From assembly GCA_964469735.1 (NCBI GenBank), contig CAYXYS010000023.1:1-10023 (forward strand): a stretch of DNA of 10,023 bases. The letters are read 5' to 3'. Position numbers and translations under genes: made by a program. Position 1 is the first letter of the stretch; every line of letters begins with the position of its first letter. Positions 6,225-10,023 of the stretch are shown here, piece after piece. The stretch comes from JACOYH01 sp964469735. GTDB taxonomy: Bacteria > Patescibacteriota > Minisyncoccia > Minisyncoccales > MHMH01. The notes under the pieces were generated by a model, which was not told the origin of the DNA, made no database searches, and worked only from the letters and a program-made list of their open reading frames with translations.

Positions 6225-6968
6225 ATGATTCAGATAAAAACAAAAAAAGAGATTGAGGTAATGTTAGAAGGTGGCAGGATTTTGGCCGGCATCATGAAAG
6301 AGCTGGAGAAGCAAGTAAAACCGGGGATCGCCACCGAGGAATTAAACAAGGCTGCAGAAACCCTGATTTTTAAACACGGAGGAAAGCCCTCTTTTAAGGG
6401 CTACGACGGTTTTCCGGCGGCTCTTTGCGTTTCGGTTAACGAGGTGATAGTTCACGGGGTTCCTTCAGAAAAGGAGCTGAAAAACGGCGATATTGTTTCT
6501 TTGGATTTGGGAATGAAATACAAGGGCTATCATTCCGATATGGCTGTAACCGTTCCGGTGGGAGATATTTCTCCCGAAGCTCATAGGCTTATCAGGGTTA
6601 CCAAAAAAGCTCTTAAGAGGGGGATTAATAAAGTTCGTCCCGGGAATACTTTTGGGGATATCGGCAATACGATTCAGCGGTTTATTGAGTCGCAAGGATT
6701 CGGCGTTGTTAGAGATTTATGCGGTCATGGCATCGGCAGGGAGCTCCATGAAGACCCTCAGATTTTAAATTATGGTAAAAGAGGGTCGGGAGAAAAAATT
6801 AAGGAGGGGATGGTGATTTGTTTGGAGCCGATGGTGACAGTGGGCGATTGGAGCGTAAAAAGAAGCCCTGACGGATACGGGTTTCAAACCAGAGACGAGT
6901 CTTTATCGGCCCATTTCGAACACATGATAGCCGTTACTAAAAACGGGTGCCGGGTGCTGACAGAATAA
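6225..6968 (+). CDS. map: Methionine aminopeptidase, type I
   Basis: Removes the initiator methionine from new proteins at the ribosome, using two metal ions. With the ATG at 6225 it has 247 residues and begins MIQIKTKKEIEVM, the usual N-terminus of the family. An in-frame TTG at 6198 lies inside the terminator hairpin and is rejected. The pita-bread catalytic domain has all five metal ligands: D94 (SLDLG), D105 (HSDMAV), H168 (CGHGIG), E201 (CLEPM) and E232 (HFEHM). H77 and H175 are also in place. The short N-terminus marks the type Ia form. It lies between two terminators with no convincing promoter, so how it is transcribed is unclear. Confidence 0.97.
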   Translation: MIQIKTKKEIEVMLEGGRILAGIMKELEKQVKPGIATEELNKAAETLIFKHGGKPSFKGYDGFPAALCVSVNEVIVHGVPSEKELKNGDIVSLDLGMKYKGYHSDMAVTVPVGDISPEAHRLIRVTKKALKRGINKVRPGNTFGDIGNTIQRFIESQGFGVVRDLCGHGIGRELHEDPQILNYGKRGSGEKIKEGMVICLEPMVTVGDWSVKRSPDGYGFQTRDESLSAHFEHMIAVTKNGCRVLTE

Positions 6969-6973
6969 TTTTG

Positions 6974-6995
6974 GCGCCGGAAACGGCGCTTTTTT
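6974..6995 (+). terminator. Intrinsic terminator after map
   Basis: GCGCCG (6974-6979), a GAAA tetraloop (6980-6983) and CGGCGC (6984-6989) form a perfect GC stem, followed at once by six T (6990-6995). It lies six bases after the map stop. The T run overlaps the -35 region of the next promoter. Confidence 0.93.
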
Positions 6996-7022
6996 GTTTG
7001 CCCCCCTTTTTTATGGTAAAAT
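6994..7022 (+). promoter_or_regulatory. Extended -10 promoter for the glycosyltransferase operon
   Basis: TAAAAT (7017-7022) with an upstream TGG (extended -10) lies 17 bases from a weak TTGTTT -35 (6994-6999). The expected start of transcription is about 7029, exactly the A of the glycosyltransferase ATG. That implies a leaderless mRNA, and no Shine-Dalgarno sequence exists. The promoter follows directly on the map terminator, which marks an operon boundary. Confidence 0.68.
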
Positions 7023-7028
7023 AATTCA

Positions 7029-7775
7029 ATGTCACAAATTCATTTATCGGTAATTATACCGGCATACAACGAGGAGAAAAGGCTTCCCAAGACGCTGGAT
7101 GATATTTCAGCTTATTTGGAAAAACAAGATTACGAATCAGAAATTATAGTAGTCGACGGCGGCTCAAACGACCGGACTCCCGACATAGTTAAGGAGAGAA
7201 TGCCTCACGTAAAGAATCTTCAACTATTAAGGAAAGAAGATACCGGAGGCAAAGGCGGGGCGGTTAAGGCGGGAATGCTCAAAGCGCAGGGGAAGTTCAG
7301 GCTTTTTACCGATGCCGACAATTCCACTTCCGTTGACCAGGTCGAAAAAATGTGGCCGGAGTTCAATAAAGGATACGATGTGGTTATCGGCTCGAGAGAC
7401 GTTAAGGGAGCGGTTTTAGACCCGCCGCAGCCGTGGATAAGGAACATTCTTTTGGGCGAAAGCTTTAAGATTTACCGGAAAATAATTATCGGTCTTTGGG
7501 GGTTAGAGGATACTCAGTGCGGGTTTAAGTGCTTCAAGGATGAGGTAGCGGAAAAGGTATTTCCGTTGGCAAAGATAAAGGCGTTTGCTTTCGACCCCGA
7601 AGTTTTGATTTTAACTAAGAAGTTCGGGTATAAAATCAAAGAAGTTCCGGTCCATTGGAAAAATGACCCTAACAGCAAGGTTAGCTTTAAAAACATGATT
7701 CAAATGGCCGTTGATATGCTTAAAATAAAATGGTACGTTGTTTCAAAAAGCTATGATAAAGAAGAAAAAAGATAA
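7029..7775 (+). CDS. Family 2 glycosyltransferase, polyprenyl/dolichyl-phosphate glucosyltransferase (ALG5/DPM)-like
   Basis: Predicted to move a sugar from a nucleotide donor to a polyprenyl-phosphate lipid on the inner face of the membrane. The 248 residues form a GT-A domain: VIIPAYNEEKRLPKTL (9-24), the donor-site aspartate in VVDGGSNDRT (41-50), the metal-binding DAD (95-97) in FTDADNST, and VIGSRD (119-124). They are followed by DTQCGFKCF (161-169), FAFDPEVL (186-193) and the VPVHWKND motif (207-213). The last three resemble ALG5/DPM-type enzymes rather than polysaccharide synthases. No membrane helices follow the domain, so it is probably soluble or peripheral. Donor and acceptor cannot be read from the sequence. 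It overlaps galT by 23 bases. Confidence 0.85.
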   Translation: MSQIHLSVIIPAYNEEKRLPKTLDDISAYLEKQDYESEIIVVDGGSNDRTPDIVKERMPHVKNLQLLRKEDTGGKGGAVKAGMLKAQGKFRLFTDADNSTSVDQVEKMWPEFNKGYDVVIGSRDVKGAVLDPPQPWIRNILLGESFKIYRKIIIGLWGLEDTQCGFKCFKDEVAEKVFPLAKIKAFAFDPEVLILTKKFGYKIKEVPVHWKNDPNSKVSFKNMIQMAVDMLKIKWYVVSKSYDKEEKR

Positions 7776-8787
7776 GTTTCCCTCGGAATTAAGATCGGAC
7801 CCCATTGCTCGAGATTGGGTTATTATTGCCACCGGCCGGGCCAAGAGGCCGGAAACTTTCAAAAGGGAAACCAAAAAAGAGTTAACGGCCGATATTAAAA
7901 CTTGCCCTTTCTGCCATATAGAAAAAGAGAAGGATAAGATTTTGACTATTTTTTCCAAAGGCAAGAAAATAAAGAATTTGGATGGGGACCTCAACGACTG
8001 GACTGCTGTAGTGGTTCCCAATAAATATCCTGCGCTTGTGCCTTCTTCTTCCCTCAACGAGAGAAACGTGGGCCCTTATAAAAAAATGGACGGGGTTGGG
8101 TATCACGAAGTAGTCATTACCAAGGACCACAAAAGATCCTTGGGCCAATTTACCTTAAGGGAGGTAAGAGAAGTTATCGATGTTTATCATGAAAGATACA
8201 TCAATCTCATGAGCAAACCCTTTATCAAGTACATTTCAATCTTCCATAATCACGGCAAGGAAGCCGGCGCTTCCATTTTCCACCCCCATTCGCAGATAAT
8301 AGCTTCGCCGGTAATTGATCCCGACTTGAATGCAGCCATTCTTACTTCCAGAGAGTACTACAAAAAGCGCAAAAAAATCGTTTATTGCGAAATGAACGAA
8401 TGGGAAAGAAAGGAGAAAACAAGAGTAGTTTTTGAAAACAAGGAGTTTATGGTTATTTGCCCCTTTGTTTCCAAGGCGGCTTTTGAGATGATTATCTCTC
8501 CAAAGAGGCATCTTCCGTATTTTGAGAGGACAACCGACGAAGAAAAAAAATATTTAGCCGAAGCCATGCAGGTTGCCCTTCATAAGCTGTACAAGGGCTT
8601 GAACAACCCCGCTTACAATTTTTATTTGCATACCGCTCCCTGCGACGGCAAAGATTATTTTTTCTATCAGTGGCATTTTACCATTCTTCCTAAAACTGCC
8701 GTAATGGCTGGCTTTGAGCTGGGTACCGGAATTGAAATTTCTACTATCGAGCCGGAAGTAGCAGCGGAATTTTTAAGAAAACAATGA
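7753..8787 (+). CDS. galT: Galactose-1-phosphate uridylyltransferase family protein (GalT / HIT superfamily)
   Basis: Transfers a nucleotidyl group between sugar phosphates through a covalent histidine intermediate. The 344 residues hold CPFC (51-54), a histidine at 118 (GYHEVVI) and the catalytic block GASIFHPHSQ (172-181). H179 is the expected nucleophile, and C51, C54, H118 and H177 match the usual zinc ligands. The second HIT-like half includes PKRHLPYF, and the end FELGTGIEISTIEPEVAAEFL is typical. True GalT and ADP-glucose phosphorylase share these features, so the gene symbol is tentative; with no galK or galE here the substrate is open. ATG 7753 is preferred to an in-frame TTG at 7738 because the family N-terminus begins just after it. 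Confidence 0.82.
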   Translation: MIKKKKDKFPSELRSDPIARDWVIIATGRAKRPETFKRETKKELTADIKTCPFCHIEKEKDKILTIFSKGKKIKNLDGDLNDWTAVVVPNKYPALVPSSSLNERNVGPYKKMDGVGYHEVVITKDHKRSLGQFTLREVREVIDVYHERYINLMSKPFIKYISIFHNHGKEAGASIFHPHSQIIASPVIDPDLNAAILTSREYYKKRKKIVYCEMNEWERKEKTRVVFENKEFMVICPFVSKAAFEMIISPKRHLPYFERTTDEEKKYLAEAMQVALHKLYKGLNNPAYNFYLHTAPCDGKDYFFYQWHFTILPKTAVMAGFELGTGIEISTIEPEVAAEFLRKQ

Positions 8788-9248
8788 TTCTGACCGGAGA
8801 AGTAAAAACCCTTCTTGTGGCAATGACGCCGTTCTTTGAATTAAGGGGGTCCATCCCCCTGGCCTTAACAGTTTATAATTTGCCGGTCTGGTCCTCTTAC
8901 TTATTTTCGGTAATCGGCAATTTAGTTCCAGTGGTTTTTATGCTCTGGCTGCTGGAGGGGGTTTCGGGATTTTTGAGCCGGCATTTTTTGTTTTTTAAAA
9001 GATTTTTCGAATGGCTTTTTAGAAGAACCAAAGACAGGCACGAGCAAAAATTCGAGAAATGGAAATCTTTGGCTTTGGTGCTGCTGGTAGCCATTCCTTT
9101 GCCTTTTACGGGAGCTTGGACCGGCTCTCTGGCCGCTTTCGTATTCGGAATTCCCGCAAAGAGAGCCTTTCCTTTAATAGCTTTAGGGGTTATGATAGCC
9201 GGCCTCATTGTCACATTATCAACTTTGGGAATAATAAAAATAATATGA
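8784..9248 (+). CDS. Small membrane protein, COG2426 / 'small multi-drug export' family
   Basis: A 154-residue integral membrane protein. The two family motifs are PFFELRGSIPLA (16-27) and IPLPFTGAWTGSLAA (104-118), each next to hydrophobic segments (about 34-58, 94-110, 112-122 and 129-152). A basic cytoplasmic stretch (about 64-95) separates the halves. The paired motifs suggest a two-half transporter resembling DedA-like proteins, which is an inference. The family name 'multi-drug export' is historical, and function is not established. Its ATG overlaps the galT TGA, and its own TGA overlaps the tpiA ATG (both ATGA), so it is coupled to sugar-metabolism genes. Confidence 0.85.
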   Translation: MILTGEVKTLLVAMTPFFELRGSIPLALTVYNLPVWSSYLFSVIGNLVPVVFMLWLLEGVSGFLSRHFLFFKRFFEWLFRRTKDRHEQKFEKWKSLALVLLVAIPLPFTGAWTGSLAAFVFGIPAKRAFPLIALGVMIAGLIVTLSTLGIIKII

Positions 9249-9928
9249 AACTGTTAGTAGTAGCCAACTGGAAATGCAACCCGGCCTCTTTCAAAGAGGC
9301 ACAGGATATTTTTAAAGAGATTAAAAGGGAAGCGGGTCTGACAAAAACAGAAGTGGTGGTCTGCCCTCCTTTCGTTTATTTGCCCGTCATTGGAAAGGGG
9401 CTGGTTTTGGGAGCTCAGGATGTTTTTTGGGAAAATCCGCCAACTGGCGGAGGAGCATATACCGGCGAGATTTCTCCAGCCATGTTAAAGAACGCGGGAT
9501 GCCGTTACGTTATAGTCGGCCATTCAGAAAGAAGAAGGCTGTTTAAGGAAACCGACGAGATGACCAATAAAAAAGTCAGAGCGGTATTGGCAAAAAAAAT
9601 GAAGCCCATTTTGTGTATAGACAGGTTTTCACAGCTTAAGGGGGGCATTAAAGATTTGAGTTCCGATGATTTAAAGAATCTTGCGGTGGCTTTCGAACCT
9701 CTTTCCGCTATAGGAACCGGCAAGCCTTATCTCGTTGGCAAGGCCGGGAAAATGTATTCGGGCATAAGGGAAATAGTTGGCAAAGATACGCGCATTCTTT
9801 ACGGAGGAAGCGTTAACTCCCAAAATGCTGCTGATTATGTTAAAAGGGCGGGATTTCAGGGCCTGCTGGTGGGCGGGGCCTCTTTAAAACCTAGGGAATT
9901 CATCGGGATAATTAAAGCGATTTCTTGA
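9245..9928 (+). CDS. tpiA: Triosephosphate isomerase, short divergent form
   Basis: Interconverts dihydroxyacetone phosphate and glyceraldehyde 3-phosphate. The 227 residues (usual about 250) keep the catalytic set: N8 and K10 (ANWKCN), H93 (VGHSERR), E151 (FEPLSAIGTGK), plus YGGSV (186-190) and LVGGASL for phosphate binding. Departures: the usual CIGE is CIDR (124-127) with a shortened loop, the loop-6 hinge tryptophan of PxW is serine (PLS, 152-154), and the segment after AIGTGK is short. An upstream in-frame start at 9059 would overlap COG2426 almost wholly and adds no family sequence. ATG 9245 overlaps the previous stop. A promoter starts inside its 3' end. Confidence 0.95.
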   Translation: MKLLVVANWKCNPASFKEAQDIFKEIKREAGLTKTEVVVCPPFVYLPVIGKGLVLGAQDVFWENPPTGGGAYTGEISPAMLKNAGCRYVIVGHSERRRLFKETDEMTNKKVRAVLAKKMKPILCIDRFSQLKGGIKDLSSDDLKNLAVAFEPLSAIGTGKPYLVGKAGKMYSGIREIVGKDTRILYGGSVNSQNAADYVKRAGFQGLLVGGASLKPREFIGIIKAIS

Positions 9929-9953
9929 CTTTTGGCTGTTTTTTTGGCAGAAT
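9925..9953 (+). promoter_or_regulatory. Promoter for the downstream tmRNA gene, overlapping the tpiA stop
   Basis: TTGACT (9925-9930) is five of six for the -35 consensus and contains the tpiA TGA. After a 17-base spacer that is T-rich comes CAGAAT (9948-9953), four of six for the -10. Transcription would begin near 9960, about ten bases before the apparent mature RNA end. This suits a stable RNA whose 5' leader is removed by RNase P. Confidence 0.65.
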
Positions 9954-9969
9954 ATTAAGAGGTTATTGT

Positions 9970-10023
9970 GCCCGGTAGTGAAAATTCGACAACCCTGGAG
10001 TTGCGAGCAATTTACCGGACATG
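9970..10023 (+). ncRNA. ssrA: tmRNA (ssrA), 5' fragment cut by window edge
   Basis: Ribosome-rescue RNA that frees stalled ribosomes and tags their products. Two blocks in the right order and spacing match the conserved 5' region of tmRNA. TTCGAC (9985-9990) corresponds to the T-loop-like GGxTTCGAC segment, and GAGTTGCGAGC (9998-10008) to the stretch just before the first pseudoknot. The 15 bases between the proposed 5' end (9970) and TTCGAC equal the E. coli spacing. Odd points: the 5' end reads GCCCGGT instead of the usual GGGG start, and AAA replaces the usual GG before TTCGAC. The exact 5' end is uncertain by a base or two, and the tag frame and 3' half lie outside. Confidence 0.7.

Noticed and set aside
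6198..6226. Promoter TTGTCA-17-ATTAAT or an upstream TTG start for map
   Set aside because: The -10 would overlap the map ATG and transcription would start inside the conserved N-terminus. The TTG start lies in the terminator hairpin and adds residues not found in the family.
7743..8148. Reverse-strand open frames opposite galT and elsewhere
   Set aside because: They lie entirely opposite well-supported genes, show no recognisable motifs and reflect codon shadowing.
9059..9244. Upstream extension of tpiA within the COG2426 gene
   Set aside because: The extra 62 residues are COG2426 read in another frame. TpiA homologues begin at the LVVANWK segment, matching ATG 9245.
9972..10018. CCGGTA/TACCGG outer stem with CAAC/GTTG inner stem, considered as a riboswitch or leader
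   Set aside because: The pairing is real on paper, but it does not match a riboswitch I recognise, and the sequence is better explained as the 5' part of tmRNA. The long-range pairs may be chance.
9968..10023. Open frame from GTG 9968 with an upstream AAGAGG, possibly a new protein gene
   Set aside because: The 18 codons match no family I know, and the same bases carry the ordered tmRNA motifs TTCGAC and GAGTTGCGAGC. The expected transcription start also falls inside the would-be Shine-Dalgarno site.
1..10023. Mobile elements, CRISPR, phage or defence genes
   Set aside because: No transposase, integrase, regularly spaced repeats, target-site duplications or defence domains are visible in the genes or spacers. 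The only notable repeats are the hairpins described.

Overview
The window reads as housekeeping chromosome from a bacterium of the Candidate Phyla Radiation (Patescibacteria), most likely a Parcubacteria-type lineage. The evidence is mixed. The ribosomal proteins are bacterial and in spc-operon order, but rpmD (L30) is missing between rpsE and rplO, as expected for this group. SecY is followed by adk and then by an archaeal-type UPF0200 P-loop kinase. Start codons almost never have a Shine-Dalgarno sequence, and promoters lie right against start codons. UGA is a stop codon (for example at the ends of rplX, the UPF0200 gene, galT and tpiA), so lineages that read UGA as glycine are unlikely. All genes are on the + strand and densely packed.

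Layout. (1) Positions 1-3138 hold the spc operon: rplN (5' end cut off), rplX, rplE, rpsN (zinc type), rpsH, rplF, rplR, rpsE. (2) Positions 3139-3201 are the rpmD slot. It holds no gene, only a 6-bp stem-loop and a good promoter very close to rplO. (3) Positions 3202-6178 hold rplO, secY, adk and a UPF0200/dephospho-CoA-kinase-like NTPase, ending at a strong intrinsic terminator. (4) map (methionine aminopeptidase) lies alone between two intrinsic terminators. The usual infA-rpmJ-rpsM-rpsK-rpsD-rpoA-rplQ continuation is absent. (5) From an extended -10 promoter that predicts a leaderless mRNA runs a four-gene overlapping unit: an ALG5/DPM-like family 2 glycosyltransferase, a GalT/HIT-family nucleotidyltransferase, a COG2426 small membrane protein and a short triosephosphate isomerase. 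(6) A promoter whose -35 box overlaps the tpiA stop drives what appears to be the 5' end of tmRNA (ssrA), cut by the window edge.

Functionally, the first two thirds supply ribosome assembly, the Sec channel, nucleotide balance and N-terminal Met removal. The last third combines sugar-nucleotide and lipid-linked sugar chemistry with glycolysis, and then begins the ribosome-rescue RNA. I saw no mobile element, CRISPR array, prophage or defence gene. I found no clearly new system. The most interesting items are the UPF0200 kinase coupled to adk, the L30 slot turned into a promoter, the lack of Shine-Dalgarno sequences, the altered TpiA active-site surroundings and the divergent tmRNA 5' end.
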